Assembly (NCBI RefSeq): GCF_018613065.1
Contig: NZ_JAGGQW010000049.1
Location: 1 to 64,000 of the forward strand
Length of the DNA stretch: 64,000 nt
Origin: Bacillus sp. ISL-7
Lineage (GTDB): Bacteria; Bacillota; Bacilli; Bacillales_B; DSM-18226
Reading direction: 5' to 3'
Every line of letters begins with the position of its first letter. Within the stretch, counting starts at the first letter, position 1. Shown here in pieces: positions 17,742-26,878 of this stretch. The notes under the pieces were generated by a model that saw nothing but the letters and a program-made list of their open reading frames with translations, was not told the origin of the DNA and ran no database searches. A program made the position numbers and the translations under genes.

Positions 17742-18843
17742 ACCGGCAAAGATCGGAAGCTATAATGCGGAGGATGTTCAATTTCTATTAAAGGATTTAA
17801 GTGATATAAAGCTAGAGGATTCGACTGAAAATCGGGAATTGATGGTTCAATCAGGTGTTCACTACAGCGAATCACTGCCAATTGAGTACCAGCCGCCAAA
17901 GGCGTATGTGGATTTATTTTGGGAAACCTTACAGGAATACAAACAAAAAGTTGCCCTATGTATTGGTGTTGTGGCTGAACAAATCTATCAATCTAAGGGT
18001 GATAGGGCCGTACTTGTTTCTCTGGCTCGTGCAGGAACGCCTGTGGGGATATTAATAAAAAGGTATATACACATGCATTACCATGTATTATTGCCGCATT
18101 ACAGTGTTTCAATTATCCGCGACAGAGGGATTGACGAAAATGCACTTCAATATATACTTAGCCAACATCCAGAGGCTGATATTCAATTTGTTGATGGGTG
18201 GACAGGTAAAGGGGCAATTTCGCTTGAATTGACTAAAGCCTGTCATGATTATCAACAAAAATATGGGATAAACCTTGACGACACATTAGCAGTCATCGCA
18301 GATCCAGGTTATTGTACCACTTTGTTCGGAACCCGTGAGGATTTTTTAATTCCTAGTGCATGTCTAAACTCAACTGTTTCTGGGTTGGTGAGCAGGACGG
18401 TTTTAAATGATCAATATATCGGGAAGGATGAATTCCATGGAGCTAAGTATTACGAGGAATTGATTCCTGTTGATGTTTCCAATGAATATATTGATTTGAT
18501 TAGCAATGAATTTGTAAACATTGCAAGCGAAGCGGCGGAGATAGCTACACATAAGGAAAATGAGAAAATAGAAACTGGATTCTTGGGGATGGAGGACGTC
18601 AAGCGAATTCAATCTGAGTTTGAAATTGAAAGTACCCATTATATCAAACCAGGAGTCGGAGAAACAACAAGAGTTCTGCTTCGCAGGGTTCCATGGAAGA
18701 TACTAATGCGCGATCCGTCAAGTCCATTTGTCAAACATATTCTCATGCTTGCCGAAGAAAAGGGTGTAGAGGTTGTACCATATCCAAATTTAAAGTATTT
18801 ATGCTGCGGCTTAATTAAGTCGGTTAAGGGGATTAAAAAATGA
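17722..18843 (+). CDS. StiP-family protein: PRTase-like with PELOTA-like end
   Basis: 373 residues. Databases usually call this family 'cysteine protease StiP', but the sequence shows a PRTase-like pattern: AVLVSLARAGTPVGILIKR and a loop FVDGWTGKGAISLEL that resembles a PRPP loop. The last 60 residues (VLLRRVPWKILMRDP, then a YPNLKYLCCGLI segment) look like the PELOTA RNA-binding fold. A transferase role in the Ter metabolite pathway is more plausible than proteolysis. TTG at 17722 has GAGGTGA 6 nt upstream and overlaps the previous stop by 20 bp. Its stop overlaps the HAD start (ATGA). Confidence 0.82.
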   Translation: MKTTINKPAKIGSYNAEDVQFLLKDLSDIKLEDSTENRELMVQSGVHYSESLPIEYQPPKAYVDLFWETLQEYKQKVALCIGVVAEQIYQSKGDRAVLVSLARAGTPVGILIKRYIHMHYHVLLPHYSVSIIRDRGIDENALQYILSQHPEADIQFVDGWTGKGAISLELTKACHDYQQKYGINLDDTLAVIADPGYCTTLFGTREDFLIPSACLNSTVSGLVSRTVLNDQYIGKDEFHGAKYYEELIPVDVSNEYIDLISNEFVNIASEAAEIATHKENEKIETGFLGMEDVKRIQSEFEIESTHYIKPGVGETTRVLLRRVPWKILMRDPSSPFVKHILMLAEEKGVEVVPYPNLKYLCCGLIKSVKGIKK

Positions 18844-19640
18844 TCTTTGCATCTGACCTTGATCGTACATTGGTTTATTCGAAACGGGCTATTGAAGAAC
18901 TAGGAGAACTAGATAAAACAGTCTTAAAACCCGTTGAAAAAAAAGATAATAATTGGGTTGCCTATATGACAGAACGATCCTTTTTTGCTTTAAAAGAGCT
19001 ATCACTAACTAGTCTTTTTGTTCCGGTTACAACGAGGACAACAGAGCAATTTAACCGTTTCTACATTTTTAAGGAGGAGATACAGCTAAAATATGCAATT
19101 ACTTCAAATGGGGCCAATATTCTTAATAAAGGTGAAATAATGAAAGATTGGTCGACCTATATTTTTCAGCGCATGAACGCGGAATCGGTTCCCCAAAATG
19201 AGTTGCTTGCGATTTTAAAAAGAGAAGGCTTTCATTTTGATGGGCAAATAAAGCAGGCGGAGAATTTATTTTTCTACTTCATCTTAAACAGTCTTCCTCC
19301 TGCTTCAGATCGAAAAGCGATTAATGATTTGGCTGTATCATATGGTTGGAGGATCTCCATTCAGGGGAGAAAGCTCTACTTTATCCCTCTTGCGATCAGC
19401 AAAGGGGATGCACTTGAATTTATCTCTAAGCGAGAAGGTATGGAAGTCATTGCGGGTGCGGGGGACTCCGTACTAGATTGGGACTTTCTGAAAAACTGCC
19501 AATATCGATTTGTCCCAGCCCATGGTGAGCTTGCTAGGGTGTCAGGCACTAGTAATTTTACACTTACAAAAAATTATGGTGTTAGTGCAGGGGAGGAGAT
19601 TACCCAACAATTTTTACAGCTGCAACAACTTATAGTTTAA
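18840..19640 (+). CDS. HAD-superfamily phosphatase of Ter locus
   Basis: A 266-residue HAD hydrolase. Motif I is FASDLDRTLVYS, motif II the T in VPVTTRTTEQF, motif III the K in ISKGDALEFI, and motif IV GAGDSVLDWDF. It resembles the Cof/trehalose-phosphatase-like branch with a C2 cap. It would remove a phosphate from the product of the neighbouring ribosyl transfer steps; the substrate is unknown. Four-base overlap with the upstream gene shows tight coupling. It is the last gene of this subcluster, as a small gene on the other strand follows 1 bp after the stop. Confidence 0.85.
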   Translation: MIFASDLDRTLVYSKRAIEELGELDKTVLKPVEKKDNNWVAYMTERSFFALKELSLTSLFVPVTTRTTEQFNRFYIFKEEIQLKYAITSNGANILNKGEIMKDWSTYIFQRMNAESVPQNELLAILKREGFHFDGQIKQAENLFFYFILNSLPPASDRKAINDLAVSYGWRISIQGRKLYFIPLAISKGDALEFISKREGMEVIAGAGDSVLDWDFLKNCQYRFVPAHGELARVSGTSNFTLTKNYGVSAGEEITQQFLQLQQLIV

Positions 19641-19641
19641 T

Positions 19642-19881
19642 CTATTTCACTTTTCGGTTAAAAACAAATAAGTATACGCAAGAAAATAAACTATAGCATC
19701 CAATAAAGAATAGAATCGACATGGCTAGTGAATGCAATGTTGAAGAAAGCAGCATCGTAAAGATTAAGCTAAACACAAATAAATCTAGGTAAATAAAAAC
19801 ATCGGAAACCATCACTTCCATCACGGTATTTAATTCTTCCTGAATGTGTTCTATCCTAGGCCGCTTATATAAAAATCTCAT
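19642..19881 (-). CDS. Small membrane protein, 79 aa
   Basis: The frame has two clear hydrophobic segments (VFIYLDLFVFSLIFTMLL and SLAMSILFFIGCYSLFSC) after a basic N-terminus MRFLYKRPRIEHIQEEL. ATG at 19881 has AGGTGA 5 nt upstream, so it is preferred over GTG at 19890. It is convergent with the HAD gene and divergent from yceG. I do not recognise the family. Its position inside the Ter locus may be accidental. Confidence 0.65.
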   Translation of the reverse strand: MRFLYKRPRIEHIQEELNTVMEVMVSDVFIYLDLFVFSLIFTMLLSSTLHSLAMSILFFIGCYSLFSCVYLFVFNRKVK

Positions 19882-19965
19882 TCGAGTCACCTACTTTAAC
19901 GTCAGTACTCAAATAGTATGTAAGGACAAGGAAAAAGGTGAAAAATGAGGAAATGGTGAAAAAGA

Positions 19966-19993
19966 CGAAACATTTTTTTATGACATTCGTATA
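19966..19993 (+). promoter_or_regulatory. ECF (sigma-W type) promoter of yceG operon
   Basis: CGAAAC (19966-19971), a 16-nt spacer and CGTATA (19988-19993). The spacer shares TTTTTATGACA with that of the yceD promoter at 13529. It would drive yceG-yceH-yceC-yceE as one unit. Confidence 0.78.
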
Positions 19994-20096
19994 AACAAAT
20001 GAACCAATTAAATAACTATGATATGATGTTATGGAAACCTTACATAATTTTCTAGCGCTAGAAAAATAGCTTTCTTTTTTGAGGAAGGGATTATGA

Positions 20097-21734
20097 ATGC
20101 ATCCATCATTAAATCAGCTAATCGCCCATCCAGTATCCCTTTCATATGAAAATTGGCACGCCTTGCTGAAAAAACCGCTACCTGAACGGCCAAATTATTC
20201 ATTAGAAAATGGGAAAATTCACATTGGGCAAGTACTTGGAAAGTTCCTTGGGATACCAATCGATACGGATACCTATTATAACCAGCTTTTTGATTATGTT
20301 AATAATGAGGAATGGAGACTTCATTTGCTAAGTGAGGAATCACTAGATAAAACAATTAACAACACTCACTTTCAATCCATTCAAAAAGTCATAAATATTA
20401 ATCGTGAACAAAAGCTGTCCATCAACCGATTTACGGCTTTTCTAGATGGGGAACAGTTATTATTGAAATCAAAGGTACCGGTAATCCATAGGAAGATAAG
20501 AGAAGCGATGATCGCAACACTGGAGTTGTACGCAAAACTTGAAGGGGACGGGCTAAAGAACCACGAGCTTAGGCGGGTGCTTGTTGACATTGTTAAATGG
20601 TCCATCAATCATTTACAGCCCGTTTTGGAGAAGGCTGATCCACAAATCGAAATGCCTAGATTTTTGTGGTACGGCGACTTTAAGAAAAGCCACCAATATT
20701 TTTTATATTATTTAAGCAGGCTTGCCTGTGATATTGTTATTTTCCATCCAGAAGGTAAGGATATTTTAGAAGGTATGATGGAGGACCCAATCTTCTCGCA
20801 TCAATTTCAAAATAAGCTGCCTGCGGAACCGTTCCCGAAGGAAAAGCGCAGTCGTAAGGCAACGGTTGCATATAGAGCTTCAAAAGAAATTGAAACGATT
20901 TTAAACCAAGAGGGTTCAGGTCTTTATAAACCATGGCAATTAAGAGATTATACTCCGTCCTCGATTACATTAAAAACGACCTATGATGAACTATTTATTC
21001 TTGGGAAAGAAATGGCGATGGTCAGACCAGATTTTGAGGTGGGGAACCAACAAGTCAAAATACCTTCTATCTTTGCTAAAGTACAGGGTGTTAGTAAAAA
21101 TCGCAAAGAGTACTGGGACCGTCTGCAATCACTCAGTGAATTAGAGCATAGTTTACTGATTCGCCGTTTGCCAATCACGATGACAAGCACAAGTGATTTT
21201 CGCTTTCATTATCGAAATGCCCTTGATAAGGATGGCTTAATTAATCCGGCTACTATGATGCAAGCACATTACTGGCCATATTCCTTTTTATCTTCAGGAT
21301 TACAAAAAGGAATCGCTAATGCCGTTAGGAGAATCTGTGAAAAACCAGGTTTAAAGCCCTTCCCTAAGGAAAGTATAGAAGACGTAAAAATGTATTTATT
21401 TACACAGGCCTTGTTTATGCCAAAACCCATCATTCAGTTAATTGAAAGATTTGACTACTCGCAACATATACCTAAATTAATCATTTATAATAATGAATTA
21501 GCAGGTATACTCTCAAGGTCAGATGCAGCACTTATCTTGCTATTAAATCAATTTGGTATTGATATCATCCTGTATAATCCTCCTGGTCATAATGATATTG
21601 AAAATTTCTTGGACGAACGTTTATTTGATAAGCATTGGCTTGAAGACGTTGTTTTTGATTTAGAATTTAAAGAACCGTCTATTTTTAAAAAAGGGCTTTT
21701 TCAAGGAATCTTAAAAAATTTAAGGGGAGATTAA
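20097..21734 (+). CDS. yceG: YceG family protein
   Basis: A 545-residue cytoplasmic protein of the YceG family, found almost only in Ter-type loci. It has no signal peptide or membrane span, and two related halves are likely (FLWYGDFKKSHQYFLYYLSRL and a later VKMYLFTQALFM segment with DIVIFHPEG / DIILYNPPGHNDIE ends). The repeated phrase on either side suggests an internal duplication. The biochemical role is unknown. The start follows GAGGAAGGG. Only 3 bp separate it from yceH. Confidence 0.88.
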   Translation: MHPSLNQLIAHPVSLSYENWHALLKKPLPERPNYSLENGKIHIGQVLGKFLGIPIDTDTYYNQLFDYVNNEEWRLHLLSEESLDKTINNTHFQSIQKVININREQKLSINRFTAFLDGEQLLLKSKVPVIHRKIREAMIATLELYAKLEGDGLKNHELRRVLVDIVKWSINHLQPVLEKADPQIEMPRFLWYGDFKKSHQYFLYYLSRLACDIVIFHPEGKDILEGMMEDPIFSHQFQNKLPAEPFPKEKRSRKATVAYRASKEIETILNQEGSGLYKPWQLRDYTPSSITLKTTYDELFILGKEMAMVRPDFEVGNQQVKIPSIFAKVQGVSKNRKEYWDRLQSLSELEHSLLIRRLPITMTSTSDFRFHYRNALDKDGLINPATMMQAHYWPYSFLSSGLQKGIANAVRRICEKPGLKPFPKESIEDVKMYLFTQALFMPKPIIQLIERFDYSQHIPKLIIYNNELAGILSRSDAALILLLNQFGIDIILYNPPGHNDIENFLDERLFDKHWLEDVVFDLEFKEPSIFKKGLFQGILKNLRGD

Positions 21735-21737
21735 TAA

Positions 21738-22841
21738 GTGACTCTTACGCCGAATCCATCAAGCGGTTTAAAGCCAGCAGGTACGGATGACATCCTAACA
21801 GAAACAAAAGTCTCTGACATTAAACTTGCACTTCGGAAAGAACCAGAAATTCAAAATTTAGCCCGCACGATTGATGAGCGTGACCAAATCCAAGTTTTAG
21901 AGTTTGGGAAGGAACCAGCCGTCCAAATTTCCCGTTTTTCGGATCAGATATTAAACAATATGAAGACTTCAAAAGTGGAGGATTCTGGTGAACTGCTTAA
22001 ACAACTGGGCCGGATTATGGATAAGTTTGATGCTAAGGACTTTCAAAAAACTTCAAGTGGATTTTTTGGTAAGCTCTTTAAAAAGGGTGAAAAAGTGGTC
22101 GAAAAGCTGTTCGGCAAATACCAAACCATGGGCTCCGAGATTGACAAGGTATACATAGAAATTTCGAAATATCAGCATGAAATGGTTGATGCAACAAATA
22201 TGCTCGAGCAAATGTATGAGCAAAACTATCAATACTATTTAACGCTTGAAAAGTATATTGTTGCGGGTGAGATAAAAGTTGAGGAACTAAAAAATAATCA
22301 ACTTCCCCAGCTTGAATCCCGAGCTGGAGCAGGTGATCAACTTGCCTCCATGCAATTGGACTCGCTGAAAAATGTCATTGAGTTATTAGAACAACGCATC
22401 TATGATCTAGAAATGGCCAAAATGGTCTCACTGCAGACTGCTCCGCAGATTCGTCTTTTGCAAAGAGGAAATACGAAACTGATTGGAAAAATCAATTCGG
22501 CATTTGTGACGACCATCCCGATTTTTAAAAATGGTCTGATTCAAGCGATGGCGGCGAAAAGACAAAAGCTGGTTGCTGATTCAATGAGTGAACTTGACCG
22601 TAGGACAAATGAAATGCTTCTGAAAAATGCGCAAAACATTTCCCAGCAAAGCACGGATATTGCTAGGCTTGCCGGAGGTCCAAGTATAAAAATCGAGACG
22701 ATTGAAGAATCTTGGAATATTATCATCAAAGGCATGCAGGAAACAAGGGCTATCGAAGATGAAAATAAACGGATGCGGATTGAAGGCACCAAACGTTTAG
22801 AACAACTGCAAAATAACTTTAAACAGTTGAAACAATCTTAG
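21738..22841 (+). CDS. yceH: Toxic anion resistance protein YceH (TelA family)
   Basis: A 367-residue TelA/KlaA-family protein, largely helical with probable coiled coils (EIDKVYIEISKYQHEMVD; QQSTDIARLAGGPSIKIETI). The conserved NMLEQMYEQNYQYYLTLEKYI core is present. The family is linked to tellurite and cell-envelope antibiotic tolerance; the mechanism is unknown. GTG start with AAGGGGAG upstream. It continues the yceG operon. Confidence 0.92.
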   Translation: MTLTPNPSSGLKPAGTDDILTETKVSDIKLALRKEPEIQNLARTIDERDQIQVLEFGKEPAVQISRFSDQILNNMKTSKVEDSGELLKQLGRIMDKFDAKDFQKTSSGFFGKLFKKGEKVVEKLFGKYQTMGSEIDKVYIEISKYQHEMVDATNMLEQMYEQNYQYYLTLEKYIVAGEIKVEELKNNQLPQLESRAGAGDQLASMQLDSLKNVIELLEQRIYDLEMAKMVSLQTAPQIRLLQRGNTKLIGKINSAFVTTIPIFKNGLIQAMAAKRQKLVADSMSELDRRTNEMLLKNAQNISQQSTDIARLAGGPSIKIETIEESWNIIIKGMQETRAIEDENKRMRIEGTKRLEQLQNNFKQLKQS

Positions 22842-22889
22842 TTAATATATAGATTTTGCTTTACTAAATTTCTTATTGGGGTGATTGAA

Positions 22890-23501
22890 TTGGCTATTAA
22901 TTTACAAAAAGGGCAACGTGTTGATTTAACGAAGAGTAATCCAGGATTATCTAAAATCATGGTAGGTTTAGGTTGGGATCCAGTACAAAGCGGCGGTGGC
23001 GGCGGCTTATTCGGCGGTTTATTCAGCGGCGGTGGTGCAGCTAATATAGACTGTGATGCTTCCGTTATTATGCTTGGTGCAAACGACAAGCTCCAAAACA
23101 ATAAGGACGTTGTTTACTTTGGCAACTTAAAGAGCAATGACGGCAGTGTACAACACTCAGGAGATAATTTAACAGGCGACGGAGACGGTGATGATGAGCA
23201 GGTAATGATCGATTTAAGCAGAGTACCGTCCAATATTCAGAAACTTGTTTTCGTTGTTAATATCTATGACTGTGTGAAGAGAAAGCAGCACTTTGGGATG
23301 ATGAAAAATGCTTTTATCCGAGTCGTGAATCCTGGAAACAATCAAGAGCTCATCCATTATAATTTATCAGATAATTACAGCGGGCTAACATGCCTTGTGA
23401 CAGGAGAAATTTATCGTCACGGCAATGACTGGAAGTTTGCGGCAATCGGCAGCGGTACAAATGCAGCCAGCCTAAGTGAAGTTGTTCGTTCCTTTAGTTA
23501 G
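22890..23501 (+). CDS. yceC: TerD family protein YceC with glycine-rich insert
   Basis: 203 residues. TerD fold with GWDP near 28, DGDGDDEQ-type acidic loop and the CVKRKQHFGMMKNAFIRV segment typical of YceC. A glycine-rich insert (residues 35-50, SGGGGGLFGGLFSGGG) interrupts the first Ca-site motif, and the DFDLDSS of other TerDs is replaced by NIDCDAS. B. subtilis YceC has a similar insert. TTG at 22890 is preferred over GTG at 22881, which sits in the ribosome binding site GGGGTGAT. Confidence 0.9.
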   Translation: MAINLQKGQRVDLTKSNPGLSKIMVGLGWDPVQSGGGGGLFGGLFSGGGAANIDCDASVIMLGANDKLQNNKDVVYFGNLKSNDGSVQHSGDNLTGDGDGDDEQVMIDLSRVPSNIQKLVFVVNIYDCVKRKQHFGMMKNAFIRVVNPGNNQELIHYNLSDNYSGLTCLVTGEIYRHGNDWKFAAIGSGTNAASLSEVVRSFS

Positions 23502-23535
23502 ATAAAATAATAAAGTTCAAATAGAGGTGATACGT

Positions 23536-24114
23536 TTGGGTATTAACTTAGCAAAGGGACAAAGAATTGATTTAACAAAAACGAACCCTGGGCTAACCAA
23601 GGTAATTGTTGGACTCGGCTGGGATACGAATCGTTATCATGGTGGAAATGACTTTGACTTGGATGCATCCGCGTTTTTAACAGATGCGAATGGCAGAGTT
23701 ATCCAAGATTCCGACTTTATTTTTTACAATAATTTGATTCACTCTTCAGGCTCTGTTGAACATACGGGTGATAATCGAACCGGAGAAGGCGACGGCGACG
23801 ACGAGCAAATCAAGATTGACTTTAGTAAAGTTCCCACGCATGTGCATCGAATTGCGATTACTGTGACTATTCATGATGCGGACGCAAGATTCCAGAATTT
23901 CGGCCAAGTTTCTAATGCCTTTGTTCGGTTGGTTGACGAAGATACTAATAATGAGGTCTTAAGATTTGACCTTGGCGAGGATTTTTCGGTCGAAACAGCG
24001 GTTGTTATTTGTGAACTTTACCGCCATAACGGTGATTGGAAATTTAACGCGATTGGCAGTGGTTTTGCAGGTGGATTAGCCTCCCTTTGCCGAAATTATG
24101 GATTAGAAGTTTAA
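23536..24114 (+). CDS. yceE: TerD family protein YceE
   Basis: 192 residues, TerD fold with both acidic motifs intact ([30 protein letters not shown]). The ending [17 protein letters not shown] matches YceE. It shares most residues with YceD, so the two probably form related or mixed assemblies. TTG at 23536 follows AGAGGTGATACG. Last gene of the Ter operon, followed by a strong terminator. Confidence 0.92.
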   Translation: MGINLAKGQRIDLTKTNPGLTKVIVGLGWDTNRYHGGNDFDLDASAFLTDANGRVIQDSDFIFYNNLIHSSGSVEHTGDNRTGEGDGDDEQIKIDFSKVPTHVHRIAITVTIHDADARFQNFGQVSNAFVRLVDEDTNNEVLRFDLGEDFSVETAVVICELYRHNGDWKFNAIGSGFAGGLASLCRNYGLEV

Positions 24115-24130
24115 ATTTATTAAAATTGTG

Positions 24131-24155
24131 AAGCTGCCGTATTCGGCAGCTTTTT
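24131..24155 (+). terminator. Ter operon terminator
   Basis: AAGCTGCCG (24131-24139) pairs with CGGCAGCTT (24144-24152), followed by TTT. Confidence 0.88.
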
Positions 24156-24252
24156 GCCTTTATTCCCCACTTTTGGCTTGTAAATTCAAAATAACTAACT
24201 AAGTCCTATGTTATAATTCATTTAATATATTGAATTATTAGGGGATGATAAT

Positions 24253-24960
24253 TTGCGTAAATCGGTAATTACTCTACTAATCGCTGGTTTGTTTCTATCA
24301 TCCATAACTACATCACAAGCTTCTTATGATGGTATTTTGCTTGGAGATTATCCTAGAAATTCGCTAATCTACCAATCACTTAAAGATGATCGGTCAGTAG
24401 CACTTTTAGATCAAATAATTGTATTACCAAAGGAGCACTTTGATCAACAAGAAGCGGCTGCTATGATTTCCAGAATCAATTCTTTACCTTTCTCCCTTTT
24501 GAAAAAAATAAACAATCAGGGAATTAACCTGAAACTTTTTAATGGAAAGCTGACGGATAATCCCACTGCAAGGCAATTAGCTGGGCAGGTTCCGCGGGGT
24601 TATACATCTAACGTAACCTGGGATGATGTCCCTGGGATTGGAGGATCGAAGGTGGTCCTTGTTAAGATTGGTTTCAGTGAATCAGGAAAGGGTCATAGTT
24701 CTGTAAATCTAGAATTACATGAGTTGGCCCATTCGATCGATCACTATGTGTATGGGGAGATTAGTGGTTCCAAGGACTTTATGAGCGTATGGGAAAAGGA
24801 ACATGAACAATTATTTCCGGGAAACAGCTATTTTTTATATCCGGAAGAATATTTTGCTGAGACCTTCGCAATGTACTATTTAAATGATGATACAAAAGAA
24901 CTATTACGGAAGAAAGCACCAAAAACATTTGAATTTTTGAAACAGCTATCGCTTCACTAA
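24253..24960 (+). CDS. Secreted zinc metalloprotease, anthrax-lethal-factor-like (ATLF/PPEP type)
   Basis: 235 residues with a clear signal peptide (MRKSVITLLIAGLFLSSITT, cleavage after SQA). The zinc motif HELAH occurs in NLELHELAHSIDHYVYG, and the third ligand E lies in EEYFAETFAMYY. This spacing and wording fit the ATLF-like domain shared by anthrax lethal factor and Pro-Pro endopeptidases. As a lone domain it is probably a secreted peptidase, not a toxin with a targeting domain. TTG start with GGGGATGAT upstream. It stands alone between the Ter terminator and thyA. Confidence 0.8.
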   Translation: MRKSVITLLIAGLFLSSITTSQASYDGILLGDYPRNSLIYQSLKDDRSVALLDQIIVLPKEHFDQQEAAAMISRINSLPFSLLKKINNQGINLKLFNGKLTDNPTARQLAGQVPRGYTSNVTWDDVPGIGGSKVVLVKIGFSESGKGHSSVNLELHELAHSIDHYVYGEISGSKDFMSVWEKEHEQLFPGNSYFLYPEEYFAETFAMYYLNDDTKELLRKKAPKTFEFLKQLSLH

Positions 24961-25014
24961 TTTGCCCTTGATTGTTAAAATAGATAAATATGTTCAGATA
25001 AGGGAGTGTCCACG

Positions 25015-25809
25015 GTGAAGCAATATTTAGAATTATGTAAGCATGTACTTGAAAATGGAAACATAAAGGGCGACCGAACTGGTACGGGTACAATTAGCAC
25101 CTTCGGTTATCAAATGAGATTTAATTTGGCAGAAGGATTTCCACTCGTGACGACCAAAAAATTACATTTAAAATCGATTATCTATGAACTGCTTTGGTTT
25201 TTAAATGGGGATACCAATGTTCGGTATCTACAGGAAAACGGGGTACGCATTTGGAATGAATGGGCAGACGAAAATGGGGAATTAGGTCCTGTCTATGGTC
25301 ACCAATGGCGTTCTTGGACAGGTGCAGATGGAAAAACCGTTGACCAAATTACAGAGCTTATCAACCAGATTAAAACGAATCCCAACTCAAGAAGACTACT
25401 TGTCAATGCCTGGAATGTTGCTGAGGTAGATAATATGGCGTTACCGCCGTGCCACTGTATGTTCCAATTTTATGTGGCAGATGGAAAGCTGTCCTGCCAG
25501 CTTTATCAGCGCTCAGCCGATGTATTTCTTGGCGTCCCATTTAATATCGCATCCTATTCACTGCTAACAATGATGATTGCCCAAGTGTGCGGCTTGGAGC
25601 CAGGTGAATTTATCCATACCTTTGGTGATGTTCATATTTATCAAAACCATCTCGAACAAGTAAAGTTGCAAATGGCGAGAGAGCTGAGAGCGTTGCCAAC
25701 TCTAAAAATTAATCCACAAGTCAAGGATATCTACTCTTTTGAGTATGAAGACTTTACACTAGAGGGATATGATCCACACCCTCACATTAAAGGAGTAGTG
25801 AGTGTATGA
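25015..25809 (+). CDS. thyA: Thymidylate synthase
   Basis: Converts dUMP and methylene-THF to dTMP and dihydrofolate. 264 residues, as in B. subtilis ThyB. The catalytic cysteine is C146 in ALPPCHCMF, with the folate and dUMP motifs [17 protein letters not shown] and [15 protein letters not shown] at 25015 follows AGGGAGTG. The extra GTG at 25006 lies in that site. The stop overlaps the dfrA start by 4 bp, so dihydrofolate is made and reduced by coupled products. Confidence 0.96.
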   Translation: MKQYLELCKHVLENGNIKGDRTGTGTISTFGYQMRFNLAEGFPLVTTKKLHLKSIIYELLWFLNGDTNVRYLQENGVRIWNEWADENGELGPVYGHQWRSWTGADGKTVDQITELINQIKTNPNSRRLLVNAWNVAEVDNMALPPCHCMFQFYVADGKLSCQLYQRSADVFLGVPFNIASYSLLTMMIAQVCGLEPGEFIHTFGDVHIYQNHLEQVKLQMARELRALPTLKINPQVKDIYSFEYEDFTLEGYDPHPHIKGVVSV

Positions 25810-26294
25810 TTTCTTTTATTGTAGCGATGGACGAAAACAGAGTAATAGGGAAAGATAATCAATTACCATGGCGATTGCCGGAGGATTTAAAATTTTTTAA
25901 GAGGGTGACGATGGGCCACCCAATTGCGATGGGAAGAAAAACGCATGAATCCATTGGTCGTGTCCTTCCTGGCAGAGAAAATATTGTGATCACCCGCCAG
26001 GTTAATTATCAGAGTGAAGATTGTACGGTTTTTTATTCCATTGAGGATTTTGTAAAGAACAGCAAAAAGCAAAGCGAAGAAATTTTCGTCATTGGTGGAG
26101 CGGAAATATTTAACGAGACATTTGAGTTTGCGGATCGTCTATACATCACGCTTATTCATGAAGAATTTGCGGGGGATACGTTTTTTCCTGAATTTGATCG
26201 TAGCAAATGGGAACTAGTGTCTAGTGAAAAGGGCTTAATGGATGAGAAGAATCCGTACGATTATGAATTCAAAATATATGAAAGAAAATCGTAG
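25806..26294 (+). CDS. dfrA: Dihydrofolate reductase
   Basis: Regenerates tetrahydrofolate with NADPH. 162 residues. Typical motifs are [24 protein letters not shown] (catalytic acid and substrate loop), GRKTHESIG and [13 protein letters not shown] overlap with thyA. A terminator follows. Confidence 0.96.
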   Translation: MISFIVAMDENRVIGKDNQLPWRLPEDLKFFKRVTMGHPIAMGRKTHESIGRVLPGRENIVITRQVNYQSEDCTVFYSIEDFVKNSKKQSEEIFVIGGAEIFNETFEFADRLYITLIHEEFAGDTFFPEFDRSKWELVSSEKGLMDEKNPYDYEFKIYERKS

Positions 26295-26326
26295 CGCGGA
26301 TTGATCAGGTTTGGACTCATAAAAAT

Positions 26327-26358
26327 AAGCATCAGTGCATCGCTGGTGCTTTCTTTTG
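26327..26358 (+). terminator. thyA-dfrA terminator
   Basis: AAGCATCAG pairs with CTGGTGCTT (one G-U), followed by TCTTTTG. Confidence 0.75.
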
Positions 26359-26365
26359 TTTGATA

Positions 26366-26611
26366 TTAGAAATAGGATCCATTTAATTCGTAATCTGCTA
26401 ATTTAGCAAGCATACCCCTAAATTCATGTGGATGGCAAAATTCTCTTTCGTTGAAATGTGTTTTAACCCAGCTTATTAGTTCTTGTGGGCTATTAAAATA
26501 TTCCCCACTACGATCGCTTTTACGAATGGTGTATCTTCCATTATCATCATCAAGTGTTACCTCCACAGGAAGAGCCCCATCATAACTGCAAAGTGAAAAT
26601 TCCATCCTCAT
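26366..26611 (-). CDS. Hypothetical acidic protein, 81 aa
   Basis: A small soluble protein starting MRMEFSLCSYDGALPVEVTL, predicted beta strands first (DDDNGRYTIRK) and helices later (SPQELISWVKTHF, FRGMLAKLADYEL). I do not recognise it. Two ATGs (26611 and 26605) compete. AGGATGTG is closest to the first. It is convergent with dfrA. The 317 bp between it and tatA hold no gene that I can see, only AT-rich DNA and the tatA promoter region. Confidence 0.65.
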   Translation of the reverse strand: MRMEFSLCSYDGALPVEVTLDDDNGRYTIRKSDRSGEYFNSPQELISWVKTHFNEREFCHPHEFRGMLAKLADYELNGSYF

Positions 26612-26878
26612 CACATCCTATCCTTATTATTTGTCATTTTGAAAAATATATGTTCCTAATGATCCAATTATATTCAAATAAAAGAAAGTTATCAAAATAT
26701 TTTAATAATTCCTTAAACGCATTTAATCATTGACTTCGTTTGTTGTAATTGTTAAATTGTCATTAGTAATTAATAATATGATACGAAAATGCTATAAATC
26801 ACTATTGTTTTACTTTTTCTAGATATTGTGAATTTACTATGAATTATTGCATTTAACTAACTCAAAATGAATTTTCGG

